A stretch of DNA of 64,000 nucleotides from Carboxylicivirga sp. M1479 (GCF_007097485.1 NZ_VKDE01000016.1:124001-188000), one strand, 5' to 3'. Counted from the first letter of the stretch, positions 56,031 through 64,000 are shown. Made by a program: numbers and translations. The notes: generated by a model from the letters alone, not told the origin.

Positions 56031-56087
56031 CTATACCCCCCAAGGGGTAATGGTAATAATTGTAATATTTGTAGTTGTATACATCAT
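56031..56087 (-). CDS. thrL: Threonine-operon leader peptide
   Basis: An 18-codon frame, MMYTTTNITIITITPWGV, between the predicted promoter and thrA: six Thr and four Ile codons in 18. This composition mirrors E. coli ThrL and indicates control by ribosome stalling when Thr or Ile is short. The end of the frame overlaps a six-pair hairpin TACCCC-CCAA-GGGGTA (56034-56049). A classical terminator further downstream is not obvious, so the exact mechanism is open. The frame is too short to have been called automatically. Confidence 0.75.
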   Translation of the reverse strand: MMYTTTNITIITITPWGV

Positions 56088-56120
56088 TGTCTTTTCGGTC
56101 ACGAATGAGTGAATCCATTA

Positions 56121-56150
56121 CAAAAATAGGGATATATAATTTAAATCAAA
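56121..56150 (-). promoter_or_regulatory. thr operon promoter
   Basis: On the minus strand TTTG (56150-56147), 18 bases, then TATTTTTG (56128-56121), close to the Bacteroidota TTTG/TAnnTTTG consensus. The leader peptide starts about 30 bases downstream of the likely transcription start. Confidence 0.6.
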
Positions 56151-56206
56151 ATTATAACCCCTATAATATATATAAATTATAACATGACATCGGTCACGTC
56201 ATCGTA

Positions 56207-57244
56207 CTACTTTTGTTTAAACGACTTTAATTCATTGGGTTTAATAATCCCCTTTTCGGTAATAAATGCCGTAATATAATGATTGGGCGTAATATCGAAA
56301 GCTGGGTTAAGACCATGTGATCCGGGTGAGGCCATTCGAATAGACTGCATTATCCCCTCTTCATTCGGTCCTTCATGATAGAGCAATTCTTCTTCATCGC
56401 GTTCTTCAATTATAATTTGCTCGCCATGTTCGGTATTAAAATCGATGGTGCTAAAGGGCGCCGCCACGTAAAAAGGAATATCAAAGGCCCTGGCTAGAAT
56501 TGCTTTTTCCAGGGTCCCAATTTTATTGGCCACATCGCCAGTGGCTGTAATCCTATCCGCCCCCGTAATCACCATATTAATTTGTCCCTTTGACATATAG
56601 TGAGCTGCAGCATTATCTGCAATGATGCGATGCTCCACCGCATTATGATGTAATTCAAAAGCCGTTAATCGGGCACCCTGGCCCCGGGGTCTTGTCTCAT
56701 CAATATACACAAATGGTTCTTTTCCTGCATCCTTTGCGGCATACACCGGCGACAAAGCAGAACCATAGTCCACAAAAGCCAACCAGCCAGCATTACAATG
56801 TGTTAGTATACGGCATTTATCATTTATCACGGTATTTCCATGCTGACCAATTGCACGACAAGCCTCTGCATCCTCATCGGCAATGGCCTGAGCCATTTCT
56901 AAAGCCTTTGCCACACTTTCCAATCCGGCATTATACACCTTTTCGCTTGCATAAAACAAATTAACAGCCGTTGGGCGTGTTGCTTCAATAAATAAACGGG
57001 CTTGCGTCCATTCCTTTTCCTCTTTATGAGATACAAAAGCCTGTGCCATGGCAAAACCTGCCGTGGCTCCAATAGCACCAGCACCTCTTACTGTCATGTT
57101 TCTAATGGCTTCAGCCGTATCCTGGTACGTATTAAAGTGTACAATTTCCAATTCAAAAGGCAATTTTATTTGGTTAATCATTGATACGGTATTCGTATCC
57201 TTATTATACCACACAGTGCGGTAATGTTGCTGCTCTATTATCAT
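56207..57244 (-). CDS. mtnA: S-methyl-5-thioribose-1-phosphate isomerase
   Basis: 345 aa, eIF2B-alpha-like fold. Motifs: IRNMTVRGAGAIGATAGFAMAQ, RPTAVNLFYA, LTHCNAGWLAFVDYGSAL, VYIDETRPRGQGARLTA, ITGADRITATGDVANKIGT. Methionine salvage step converting methylthioribose 1-phosphate to methylthioribulose 1-phosphate. No other salvage gene is adjacent. Divergently transcribed from the sugar-binding lipoprotein gene. Confidence 0.92.
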   Translation of the reverse strand: MIIEQQHYRTVWYNKDTNTVSMINQIKLPFELEIVHFNTYQDTAEAIRNMTVRGAGAIGATAGFAMAQAFVSHKEEKEWTQARLFIEATRPTAVNLFYASEKVYNAGLESVAKALEMAQAIADEDAEACRAIGQHGNTVINDKCRILTHCNAGWLAFVDYGSALSPVYAAKDAGKEPFVYIDETRPRGQGARLTAFELHHNAVEHRIIADNAAAHYMSKGQINMVITGADRITATGDVANKIGTLEKAILARAFDIPFYVAAPFSTIDFNTEHGEQIIIEERDEEELLYHEGPNEEGIMQSIRMASPGSHGLNPAFDITPNHYITAFITEKGIIKPNELKSFKQK

Positions 57245-57327
57245 TATGTCAATATTTATCCTGTTAACACATCATCATTAATAAACATGATGCTTTACTT
57301 TACTACTCAATTTTTGTAAATTAAATA

Positions 57328-57335
57328 CAAATTTA
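57328..57335 (-). promoter_or_regulatory. Possible mtnA promoter -7 box
   Basis: TAAATTTG on the minus strand fits TAnnTTTG; no clear -33 TTTG is seen at the expected distance, so support is weak. Confidence 0.3.
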
Positions 57336-57357
57336 TCCACCTTAAAAAAAATCCGGC

Positions 57358-58470
57358 ATGAAAAGAATCAACTATTTCCCCACGCACCATTGTCCTCAGA
57401 TATTAAGAAAAGGTGATCAGCAGCTTGCTGAAAAAGTAATCAGCAATAAATCTAACTACATAAATTCCTTTAAAACGAACTACTTAAGGTTTATTCCTTT
57501 ATTCTGCCTCATGCTTCTTTTTGCGCTTTCGGCTTGTGATATGAAACCCAAAGTGGGTTTTTTGATTGATAGCCTGGAGGTAGAACGCTGGAGTAAAGAC
57601 AAGGCTTTGTTTGAAGAAAAGGTGAATGAATTGGGTGGAATCCCATATGTTGAAGTTGCAGGTTCGGATGCCGATAAACAATTGGAACAAGCTAAAAAAC
57701 TTATAGAAGAAGGTGTGGATGTACTGGTCGTTGTTCCAGTGGATTTGGAAAAGGCAAGTGAAATAGTTAAGTATGCTCATGAACATTATGTGCCCGTAAT
57801 TTCTTACGACCGATTAATAAAAAACTGTAACCTGGATTACTATATCTCAACCGATAATATCAATATTGGAGAGCTTCAGGCCAACTATCTTACAAAAATA
57901 GCTCCCAAAGGAAATTATGTTCTTATTAGTGGACCAACCACCGATTATAATGCCTATCTACTTCATTTAGGTTGGATGAATGTGTTACAGCCCTTAATTG
58001 AAAAAGGTGATTTAACAGTTGTGCTTGATGAGTTTAGTAACTATTGGTTACCCGATGAAGCGTATCGAATATTAAGTCAATACCTGGCAGACAAAAATAA
58101 TGTAGATGCCATTATATGTGGCAATGACGCTTTAGCTTCAGGAGCATTGGCTGCATTAAAAGAACACAATAAAGACGGCAGGGTTTTATTGGCTGGTCAG
58201 GATGCCGATATACAAGCCGTTCGAAACATTGTAGCAGGCAATCAAACCATGACTATTTATAAACCCATTGAATCATTGGCTTATGCAGCAGCCAATGCCG
58301 CCATTAAAATATCTGACGGAGAAGCTCCATCGAATATGAATATCACTGTTAATAATGGCAAACGACTTGTCCCGGCTATACTACTGCAGGCAACCATTGT
58401 TAACCGACAAAACATTAAAATGACCGTTATACAAGAAGGCTATATAGGAGAGCAGGATATATTCAAATAG
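57358..58470 (+). CDS. Periplasmic sugar-binding lipoprotein (XylF/RbsB-like)
   Basis: 370 aa. A roughly 45-residue N-terminal extension precedes the export signal LFCLMLLFALSACD, with lipobox LSAC near residue 59; the true start may be later than 57358. The mature part is a type 1 periplasmic-binding fold: KVGFLIDSLEVERW, LIEEGVDVLVVVPVDLEKAS, VPVISYDRLI, DAIICGNDALASGAL and LAGQDADIQAV closely resemble xylose-binding XylF. No permease or ATPase gene is adjacent, so it may act as a sensor or with distant partners. Confidence 0.82.
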   Translation: MKRINYFPTHHCPQILRKGDQQLAEKVISNKSNYINSFKTNYLRFIPLFCLMLLFALSACDMKPKVGFLIDSLEVERWSKDKALFEEKVNELGGIPYVEVAGSDADKQLEQAKKLIEEGVDVLVVVPVDLEKASEIVKYAHEHYVPVISYDRLIKNCNLDYYISTDNINIGELQANYLTKIAPKGNYVLISGPTTDYNAYLLHLGWMNVLQPLIEKGDLTVVLDEFSNYWLPDEAYRILSQYLADKNNVDAIICGNDALASGALAALKEHNKDGRVLLAGQDADIQAVRNIVAGNQTMTIYKPIESLAYAAANAAIKISDGEAPSNMNITVNNGKRLVPAILLQATIVNRQNIKMTVIQEGYIGEQDIFK

Positions 58471-58475
58471 AAGTG

Positions 58476-58508
58476 AAAGCCATTTACACCATGTAAGTGG
58501 CTTTTTTT
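58476..58508 (+). terminator. Intrinsic terminator of the sugar-binding lipoprotein gene
   Basis: Thirteen-pair stem AAAGCCATTTACA/TGTAAGTGGCTTT (one wobble) with loop CCA, followed by a T run. Confidence 0.8.
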
Positions 58509-58522
58509 AGCACCATCAATTC

Positions 58523-58813
58523 CTATTCCAGGTGTACAACTCCCGATCCGGTATGCTTTTGCCTAAAATGTTTGTATAAGTATTCAAAGGTAAAAGAGGT
58601 TGCTTTTATACTTTTGGAAATAAACTTTTTATCCCAGAAGAACGGTTTTTTCAGACGACTTTCCTTTAGTTGGCGTATGGCCTGTCCAATGCGCTCAACT
58701 TTTGCACTCAAGCCTTTTTTAGCAGATCCGGAATAATGATACATCGGATCAAAAAATAAGTTCATAAACCATTCTGCCAGCATTTCAAGCAATGTACTAT
58801 ACCGTTCAGCCAT
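58523..58813 (-). CDS. Hypothetical protein, 96 aa
   Basis: Not recognised. The N-terminal ERYSTLLEMLAEWFMNLFFD looks like an amphipathic helix; the rest is basic (KKGLSAKVERIGQAIRQL, KSIKATSFTFEYLYKHFRQK). No signal peptide. It diverges from the 385-aa gene, with which it shares a 206-base AT-rich upstream region full of ACTTAA words, so the two may be co-regulated. Size and charge would suit a small regulator, but that is a guess. Confidence 0.55.
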   Translation of the reverse strand: MAERYSTLLEMLAEWFMNLFFDPMYHYSGSAKKGLSAKVERIGQAIRQLKESRLKKPFFWDKKFISKSIKATSFTFEYLYKHFRQKHTGSGVVHLE

Positions 58814-58939
58814 AACTTAATTTTTTACTTATTAATTTTTTAAATTCTCTGATGAGATTAGTGAATCAACAATGCAAATATCTTCTCATTTACAGCATTA
58901 TAGCAATTTATTAAGTAGTTTTTATTGTTTAAAAAATTT

Positions 58940-59015
58940 ACTTAACTCTATTAAGTGCTTAAGTTTTTACTTAATTAATTGCTTAATTTTTTGTAATTTC
59001 GCTTAACAATTAAGC
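58940..59015 (+). promoter_or_regulatory. Cluster of ACTTAA/TTAAGT inverted repeats
   Basis: ACTTAA-CTCTA-TTAAGT (58940-58956), GCTTAAG and ACTTAATTAATTGCTTAA in between, and GCTTAA-CAA-TTAAGC (59001-59015) ending four bases before the ATG of the 385-aa gene. More ACTTAA/ACTTAT words lie near 58815-58830, at the start of the divergent gene. The design suggests a multi-site operator, possibly for autoregulation. Confidence 0.5.
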
Positions 59016-59019
59016 ATTC

Positions 59020-60177
59020 ATGCATAACCCAAATTTTACATCTTACCAACAGCATGTGCACCCTGCAATACACCTATTGCAGCAGTGGCAAATGTTTATG
59101 AGTGGATTAGACCGGGTAATGTTGTTTTATCAATTGGATAACAAAGCACTATTTGAGGGCTTAGAATGGAACCAGCAAACACAACAACAATTAAGCACAC
59201 CCATTCAACTATCCAATGATACGATGCTTAAGCTCACACAAATTACCAAGGAAAAAAATACGCAACAGTGGACCAGTCCCGAGTTATTACCATTTGTTCA
59301 AGCGTCTAAATTAAGCTTAAGTCAATTAGACCTTTTTTCAGAAAATAACTATTTAGTCTTACTTGTTCCGTGTACGATTAACTCAAGATCTATTCTGTCG
59401 TATTTATTTTTCAGAAATGACTGCAGTAATTTTGGCATGAGTGATAGTCATACAACATTAGATACAAGCCACAAGGCAATTATTGGTAAAATGGCCAGTA
59501 GGTTTGCACAAATGACAATTAATAACTACCAAACAACCATTGAGCAAAACAATCAATTTAAACTACAAACACAAAAACTACTAGAACACAAGTACTTAGA
59601 GGATACTGAGTCGAAAGAAAGCTTTGCTTCATGGAAAAATCAATGGATGAGTACATACTTGTTGGAAGCAAGCAAAAGAGATGGCGTTAATTATGTTATA
59701 TCACAAGAAGCAGCATTTAAGTTGATTAATTTAGACTTGAGCTATAGTGTAACTCAAGAAATAATCGACAATGCAGTTATTTACATTTGTAATCTTTACA
59801 ACGTTCAACCAGGAGATGATGTTATTATCAAAGAATCATTATTGGTTATTCCACGAATAGAACAGCAAGAAACATCAGTACCAGCAACGGAGCCAATTAA
59901 TCGCCAAAGTAAAACCATTCTTTTGCTCGATCGTCTGGAAGAATCGGCTATCAGGTTACAGCAACAAGGACATAGTATCACCAGCTCCGATGTAGGTGCC
60001 AATATGCCTAAAGCAATAAGTGCTCCCGCAATTAGTGATGCTTTGCGTAAAAATAAAACACGCATTCTTAATTTATTTGAGCAATATCCTGAGCGCTGGT
60101 CAACGATAAGATCGTATTTTAAGCCGATAATTAATTTAAGCGCAAAAAAAAATCAATTCTTAAGAGCCAGTAGCTAA
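59020..60177 (+). CDS. Hypothetical protein, 385 aa, possible regulator
   Basis: Not assigned to a family. The N-terminal part (1-170) is mixed alpha/beta and could be GAF-like (NNYLVLLVPCTINSRSILSYLFF). A Gln/Asn-rich helical middle follows, then RDGVNYVISQEAAFKLINL. The C-terminal part is TILLLDRLEESAIRLQQQGH then SITSSDVGANMPKAISAPAI with SDALRKNKTRILNLFEQYP, which could hold a helix-turn-helix. A string of ACTTAA inverted repeats reaches to its start codon, which would suit autoregulation. All functional statements are inference. Confidence 0.6.
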   Translation: MHNPNFTSYQQHVHPAIHLLQQWQMFMSGLDRVMLFYQLDNKALFEGLEWNQQTQQQLSTPIQLSNDTMLKLTQITKEKNTQQWTSPELLPFVQASKLSLSQLDLFSENNYLVLLVPCTINSRSILSYLFFRNDCSNFGMSDSHTTLDTSHKAIIGKMASRFAQMTINNYQTTIEQNNQFKLQTQKLLEHKYLEDTESKESFASWKNQWMSTYLLEASKRDGVNYVISQEAAFKLINLDLSYSVTQEIIDNAVIYICNLYNVQPGDDVIIKESLLVIPRIEQQETSVPATEPINRQSKTILLLDRLEESAIRLQQQGHSITSSDVGANMPKAISAPAISDALRKNKTRILNLFEQYPERWSTIRSYFKPIINLSAKKNQFLRASS

Positions 60178-60228
60178 AATAATTGCCTACTATTACCTGC
60201 ATATATAACACAACAATGCATAAATAAA

Positions 60229-60260
60229 TTTGGCTATATAATAGAGATGCTCTATATTTG
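60229..60260 (+). promoter_or_regulatory. tRNA-Lys promoter
   Basis: TTTG (60229-60232), 20 bases, TATATTTG (60253-60260): a textbook Bacteroidota housekeeping promoter, about 24 bases before the tRNA. Confidence 0.75.
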
Positions 60261-60283
60261 CAATCGCAAAAGCAAAAAAGGAA

Positions 60284-60356
60284 GACTCAGTAGCTCAGCT
60301 GGTAGAGCAACGCCCTTTTAAGGCGTGGGTCCAGGGTTCGAATCCCTGCTGAGTCA
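60284..60356 (+). tRNA. tRNA-Lys (anticodon UUU)
   Basis: 73 nt cloverleaf: acceptor stem GACTCAG/CTGAGTC, D-arm GCTC-AGCTGGTAGA-GC, anticodon arm ACGCC-CTTTTAA-GGCGT, T-arm CAGGG-TTCGAAT-CCCTG, discriminator A. The anticodon TTT reads Lys codons. The 3' CCA is not encoded. Confidence 0.96.
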
Positions 60357-60364
60357 CCCAAATT

Positions 60365-60393
60365 AAAGCTCCGATTATATCGGGGCTTTTTTT
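60365..60393 (+). terminator. Terminator of tRNA-Lys
   Basis: Stem AAAGCTCCGAT/ATCGGGGCTTT (11 pairs, one wobble), three-base loop, then T run. Confidence 0.85.
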
Positions 60394-60460
60394 GTATCCA
60401 TATGTTTCGATCTTCTTCCACTACTAAAGATAATAATGGTTTATTAGGGTTCTAATGTAA

Positions 60461-60562
60461 TACCGTTTACGAATCAAAATGGGCCTTTAGTGCATTCCAT
60501 TTCTTAAGACACGTTGATTGTATTAAGGCAATATACTAGCGGATTATGAAATATAAATGGTA
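60461..60562. mobile_element. MITE-like element, type 1, copy d (inverted)
   Basis: Same 102-base element as at 41330, 41780 and 42610 but in the opposite orientation and more diverged; flanked by TAA on both sides, the complement of the TTA seen at the other copies. The rest of 60394-60674 holds only the palindromes listed below. Confidence 0.75.
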
Positions 60563-60623
60563 TAAGGGCGTTGAATTAAAAATAGCGTATTTATCAGAGA
60601 AGTAGTGTCATAATTTATTTGAC

Positions 60624-60670
60624 ATTACACTTGTAATAAGGATGAATTTTACATTAATTACATTTGTAAT
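60624..60670. promoter_or_regulatory. Two WTTACAnnTGTAAW palindromes
   Basis: ATTACACTTGTAAT (60624-60637) and ATTACATTTGTAAT (60657-60670), both with perfect six-base arms. Related sites lie upstream of pyrK (62443) and of the XRE gene. Possible binding sites for that regulator, but they lie downstream of pyrD, so their target here is unclear. Confidence 0.45.
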
Positions 60671-60674
60671 ATGC

Positions 60675-60702
60675 AAAAAGCCCGTCATACAACGAGCTTT
60701 TT
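60675..60702 (-). terminator. Terminator of the pyrKD operon
   Basis: Minus-strand stem AAAAAGCTCGT/ACGGGCTTTTT with a six-base loop (one wobble); nearly symmetric, so it may act in both directions. It lies 24 bases beyond the pyrD stop. Confidence 0.75.
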
Positions 60703-60726
60703 ATTCACTTTCAAGGTTTGTTTTAT

Positions 60727-61638
60727 TTATACTTCCATAGCGCCAATTAGGTCACTTACCTTACTGAAACCATTCTCCTGACAGTACTGCTCCAGGCCAA
60801 CTACAATCTTGTCAGTCACACAAGGATCAATAAAATTGGCCGTTCCCACTTGTATTGCAGAAGCACCAGCCAACATAAATTCGATGGCATCTGTCGTATT
60901 CATGATACCTCCCATCCCCACAATAGGTACTTTAACGGCTTGTGCCACTTGCCAAACCATGCGCAAAGCAATTGGTTTAACAGCAGGACCAGATAAGCCA
61001 CCTGTAATGGTAGATAAAATTGGTTTACGGGTTTTGGCATCAATGGCCATCCCCAATAAGGTATTGATAAGCGATATTGAATCAGCACCAGCACCTTCCA
61101 CAGCAGCGCCTATTTCCGCTATATTGGTCACATTAGGTGATAACTTTACCATTAAATGCTTTTTATACACCTTACGCACAGCCTCTACAACCGCAACGGC
61201 CGATGGACAACTGGTTCCAAAGGCCATACCACCTTCTTTTACATTAGGACATGAAATATTAAGCTCAATTCCAGGAATATGTTCCAGGTCATTAACAACT
61301 TCAGCCGTTTTAATGTAATCCTCAATTTTAGAACCAGATACATTCACAAACATATGTGTACCATAATCCTTAATACGTGGGTAGATATGTTCGGCAAAGT
61401 AATGAACCCCTTTGTTTTGAAGCCCAACAGCATTTAACATACCCTGAGGTGTTTCAGCCATCCTTGGGTAAGCATTCCCTTCGCGGTGTTCCAATGTTGT
61501 TCCTTTGACCATAACACCACCCAGGCGACTAATATCAAAGAAATCCATAAACTCTTCGCCATAGCCAAAAGTTCCAGAAGCTGTCATTACCGGATTCTTA
61601 AGCTCCAATCCGTTTAAATCGATCTTTAAATCTACCAT
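60727..61638 (-). CDS. pyrD: Dihydroorotate dehydrogenase, class 1B catalytic subunit
   Basis: 303 aa. FMN-containing barrel with [29 protein letters not shown], the active-site loop [13 protein letters not shown] (catalytic Cys), and [20 protein letters not shown] for phosphate binding. Oxidises dihydroorotate to orotate in pyrimidine synthesis; class 1B enzymes pass electrons through PyrK to NAD. It overlaps pyrK by seven bases. Confidence 0.94.
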   Translation of the reverse strand: MVDLKIDLNGLELKNPVMTASGTFGYGEEFMDFFDISRLGGVMVKGTTLEHREGNAYPRMAETPQGMLNAVGLQNKGVHYFAEHIYPRIKDYGTHMFVNVSGSKIEDYIKTAEVVNDLEHIPGIELNISCPNVKEGGMAFGTSCPSAVAVVEAVRKVYKKHLMVKLSPNVTNIAEIGAAVEGAGADSISLINTLLGMAIDAKTRKPILSTITGGLSGPAVKPIALRMVWQVAQAVKVPIVGMGGIMNTTDAIEFMLAGASAIQVGTANFIDPCVTDKIVVGLEQYCQENGFSKVSDLIGAMEV

Positions 61639-62402
61639 TTTAAATATGTTGAGTCAAAAACAGGACCATCTGTACAGGTACACTTATGGCCATCTAAGGT
61701 ATCGGCTACACAGCACAAACAAGCGCCAAAACCACAAGCCATATGGTTTTCTAGGGATACTTCGCATTTAATACCATGGTTTTTAGCGTATTTAGCCACG
61801 ACTTTCATCATAGCCTCGGGACCACAAGTATAGATTTGATCTATTTCCGGACTTTGCGTTCGCATCACCGGATGATGAATTACAAAGCCTTTTGTACCGT
61901 GAGATCCATCCTCTGTTGTGGTGTATAATTGTCCAAGTTCACTAAAGGCATCCATGGCAATTAAACCTTCCTGCGTGCGTGCTCCTAACAAAAACTGAGG
62001 CTCAATACCATTGGCCACCAAGTGACGCCCCATATACAATAGCGGAGCAATACCGCAGCCACCACCTACTAACAAAACCCGTTTCTTTTCAGGAAGCGAA
62101 AATGAGTTACCTAAGGGATAAACCAAGTTACAGTTGTCACCTTCCTTTAATTGTCCCATTAAACGCGTGCCATCGCCAATTTCCTGAACCAATAGTTTCA
62201 TCGTATTTGCCTCCATATCAACATCGTGGATGGAAATAGGGCGTCTAAGAAAGGTATTGGGTCCATTATCTACCCGCACTTCAACAAACTGTCCTGGCAT
62301 CATCTCTGGCATTTGTCCCGGATGTTGGAGGGTCAAGATGACATACTCGTAATTTAAGCGTTCATTTTTAATGACCTTAAAATCGTCGATGTACTTCTTC
62401 AT
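61632..62402 (-). CDS. pyrK: Dihydroorotate dehydrogenase electron-transfer subunit
   Basis: About 256 aa from the ATG at 62402 ([13 protein letters not shown] is the family start; the open frame extends five codons further). FAD-binding [14 protein letters not shown]-binding [19 protein letters not shown] and the [2Fe-2S] cysteine cluster [20 protein letters not shown] with KCTCTDGP. Partner of PyrD. A perfect palindrome lies about 40 bases upstream of the start. Confidence 0.93.
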   Translation of the reverse strand: MKKYIDDFKVIKNERLNYEYVILTLQHPGQMPEMMPGQFVEVRVDNGPNTFLRRPISIHDVDMEANTMKLLVQEIGDGTRLMGQLKEGDNCNLVYPLGNSFSLPEKKRVLLVGGGCGIAPLLYMGRHLVANGIEPQFLLGARTQEGLIAMDAFSELGQLYTTTEDGSHGTKGFVIHHPVMRTQSPEIDQIYTCGPEAMMKVVAKYAKNHGIKCEVSLENHMACGFGACLCCVADTLDGHKCTCTDGPVFDSTYLKW

Positions 62403-62442
62403 GTATCTTATAAACAATTAATAGTTCATCACTAAATAGTGC

Positions 62443-62456
62443 TTTACATTTGTAAA
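62443..62456. promoter_or_regulatory. Palindrome TTTACATTTGTAAA upstream of pyrK
   Basis: Perfect six-base arms around TT. It lies just downstream of the predicted pyrK transcription start, a position suited to repression, and matches the sites at 60624, 60657 and near the XRE promoter. Confidence 0.5.
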
Positions 62457-62471
62457 CACCTTAAAATTGGA

Positions 62472-62479
62472 CAAAGATA
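62472..62479 (-). promoter_or_regulatory. Possible pyrK promoter -7 box
   Basis: TATCTTTG on the minus strand matches TAnnTTTG; the -33 element is not clear. Confidence 0.4.
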
Positions 62480-62550
62480 CCAAAAACAATTGAATTATGA
62501 GAGATTAAGCCACTAGTTGCTAAGGAAACTGTACTAAACAACTTTAATTC

Positions 62551-62682
62551 ATGGCCCATATAGCATACAAACACCTATTATCAAGAGAAGATAGTAAAGA
62601 TGATCGACTATTGGCTAGATTTATAGAGAATGGTGTTAAGTGCAAGTTTATTAGAGTATATGCCTTGTATAAAAGTGCTTAA
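62551..62682 (+). CDS. Possible small protein, 43 aa
   Basis: Short frame opening MAHIAYKHLLSREDSKDDRL and ending YALYKSA, charged, with no recognised family, in the 450-base gap between pyrK and the XRE gene. It could be a decayed gene remnant. The rest of the gap (62683-62854) shows nothing. Confidence 0.25.
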   Translation: MAHIAYKHLLSREDSKDDRLLARFIENGVKCKFIRVYALYKSA

Positions 62683-62854
62683 AGCAGTTGAATTCGAAGC
62701 GACTGAGACATAAAGAGCCATACAGACCACTTATATCAAAGTTTAGTAAGAAATAATCAAGAACATGCCCTGTTATATATTACCTCAGCTATAAAGTTGT
62801 TTAACTATAGTGTAGATATACGATTTAATGCTGATATGTTACAGGCTTAAACAG

Positions 62855-63304
62855 CTACTCAGGTTTATACTCCGAAAATGATTTATCATTATAGAAAACC
62901 ACAATCCGCTCTATCGTTTTACCTTCAGGAGCGGGTAAAATTGGCACCTTAGTAACTGGAGTTGGTTTAGGAGCTACGTATTCAGCCACTTCCTCCTCTT
63001 TAAGCTCCTTTTTGGGCACTTTAAAGCTAGTTCTTGGCTTTTTATCAGCCATAGGGAAGCTTAATTGTTCCGTTGGCTTAAGTGCTTCTATTTGGCCATT
63101 AAGCATATTGCCCTTACCGGTTATTAACCAGTCGCCACTAATATGGGGGTAGCGCTGCAAAAGTTTATTTAGGAAGTCAAGGCTCGGTTTATTACGCCCT
63201 GATAAAATATGAGAAATACCAGATCGTTGTACCCCGATCGCATCAGCAAATTGAGATGGTGTTATATGTTCGTGCTGTATAATTGCTTCAATGCGTTCTT
63301 TCAT
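62855..63304 (-). CDS. XRE-family helix-turn-helix regulator
   Basis: About 149 aa from the ATG at 63304 (KERIEAIIQHEHITPSQFAD is the family N-terminus; an upstream in-frame ATG would add six residues). The HTH covers about residues 8-65: TPSQFADAIGVQRSGISHIL then SGRNKPSLDFLNKLL. A Pro/Lys-rich linker follows and a short C-terminal segment (TIERIVVFYNDKSFSEY). No S24 peptidase domain. Common type of small Bacteroidota regulator. Its own promoter overlaps TTACATTTGT-like sequence, suggesting autoregulation. Confidence 0.85.
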   Translation of the reverse strand: MKERIEAIIQHEHITPSQFADAIGVQRSGISHILSGRNKPSLDFLNKLLQRYPHISGDWLITGKGNMLNGQIEALKPTEQLSFPMADKKPRTSFKVPKKELKEEEVAEYVAPKPTPVTKVPILPAPEGKTIERIVVFYNDKSFSEYKPE

Positions 63305-63346
63305 AATTGACAACTTTAACATGGTGTATTGATGGCTGACTAACTA

Positions 63347-63421
63347 ATGACAAGTGTAATCAATACGCGTTGTATATATTTGTAATGATCAATTGTATTT
63401 ACCTGTGACAAATGTAATCAC
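63347..63421. promoter_or_regulatory. Operator-like sites upstream of the XRE gene
   Basis: Three related words: ATGACAAGTGTAAT (63347-63360), a TTTGTAAT half-site ending at 63386, and GTGACAAATGTAATCAC (63405-63421). The last contains the -7 box given in the next entry, so part of the similarity reflects promoter consensus rather than an operator. Confidence 0.45.
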
Positions 63422-63440
63422 TACAAACAATGAAAACAAA
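63409..63440 (-). promoter_or_regulatory. Promoter of the XRE gene
   Basis: Minus-strand TTTG (63440-63437), 20 bases, TACATTTG (63416-63409): exact match to the Bacteroidota consensus. Transcription would start about 100 bases before the coding start. Confidence 0.6.
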
Positions 63441-64000
63441 TACTACAGCTTTAAATAGTACTATTAATTCATAATAAACACAGCTTAAACACCTTTCTTC
63501 ATCTGCCATAGCCAAATAACAAAACACATACATAATTAATACCTTAATTAAGGCTCATAAACAACACTGTATTAGCACTATTAAGAATAAGGATAATTAC
63601 GGGGGCCAATTGGGGTTTACTTGCGCTAAGATACTTTTATAACACACAGTAATTGCGTAAAGCACTAATAGTCAGTCATTGTATTATGTGCTTAAGTAGT
63701 AGTTTATATGTATGCTGTATTATACTGGTTACCAGCGCATAAAAAGCTACATAAAGCATATATGATACGCATTTTGTATAAATATACATACTCATCCATC
63801 GGTGATTAAAGTAGTACTTTATTAAGACTGTATTAAATATTGGATTACAGTTAGTTAATGATAATATATAGGAAGGTGTATATGTCTGGTACATGACTGT
63901 AACTGGAAGGATGAGAACAATAGATCGCCTTAAACAAAAATACATCTATAAACATATATCATGTCTAATTAATTACAAGTGTGCAATGATCTTGTATATT
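63441..64000. other. AT-rich gene-free end of window
   Basis: No coding frame with family features and no RNA gene seen. One more TTACAAGTGT-like word lies near 63973. Confidence 0.4.

Noticed and set aside
60621-60670. Reading the TTACATTTG palindromes downstream of pyrD as plus-strand promoters
   Set aside because: The -7-like box is present but no TTTG is found about 20 bases upstream, and no plus-strand gene follows.

Overview
The window looks like a chromosomal stretch of a free-living Bacteroidota bacterium, perhaps of the Marinilabiliales (the order is a guess). Pointers are promoters of the TTTG-N20-TAnnTTTG type, genes of Bacteroidota-typical families (DUF4199, DUF6266, DUF5675, a phosphoglycerate-mutase-like homoserine kinase next to a fused thrA), weak or absent Shine-Dalgarno sites, and AT-rich DNA.

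Region 1 (about 0.6-27 kb) is a surface polysaccharide (O-antigen or capsule) locus. It starts with a flippase-type ABC transporter, followed by what reads as a complete CMP-legionaminic acid pathway in one run (legB, legC, legH, legI, legG, ptmE, legF). Then come AT-rich glycosyltransferases and an acetyltransferase, wecB and wecC for UDP-ManNAcA, a Wzy-type polymerase, more glycosyltransferases and an asparagine-synthase-type amidotransferase. Many spacers in this locus are G-poor degenerate short repeats that end at the next start codon and sometimes run into coding sequence.

Region 2 (about 27-46.7 kb) is a repeat archipelago. About 18 copies of a composite palindrome unit, always in the same orientation, surround small gene islands: a MazEF-like toxin-antitoxin pair, a DUF6266/DUF5675 cassette, an unknown 433-aa gene, a second copy of wecB-DUF559-wecC (a 3.07 kb direct duplication of the copy at 13.6-16.7 kb), an outer-membrane barrel, a flavoprotein and a Gfo/Idh/MocA oxidoreductase. 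Two sizes of MITE-like elements with TACC...GGTA ends and TTA/TAA target duplications lie here, plus one copy at 60.5 kb.

Region 3 (about 46.7-64 kb) is mostly housekeeping: a metallophosphoesterase, a DUF4199 membrane protein, two secreted TPR proteins, the thrA-thrB-thrC operon preceded by an 18-residue Thr/Ile-rich leader peptide, mtnA, a periplasmic sugar-binding lipoprotein, two unknown genes with an ACTTAA-rich shared upstream region, tRNA-Lys(UUU), pyrK-pyrD and an XRE regulator. A small element with a covarying hairpin occurs six times (four in tandem at 48.2-48.6 kb) and may be an undescribed structured RNA.

Family names come from recognising motifs by eye; no database search was run.
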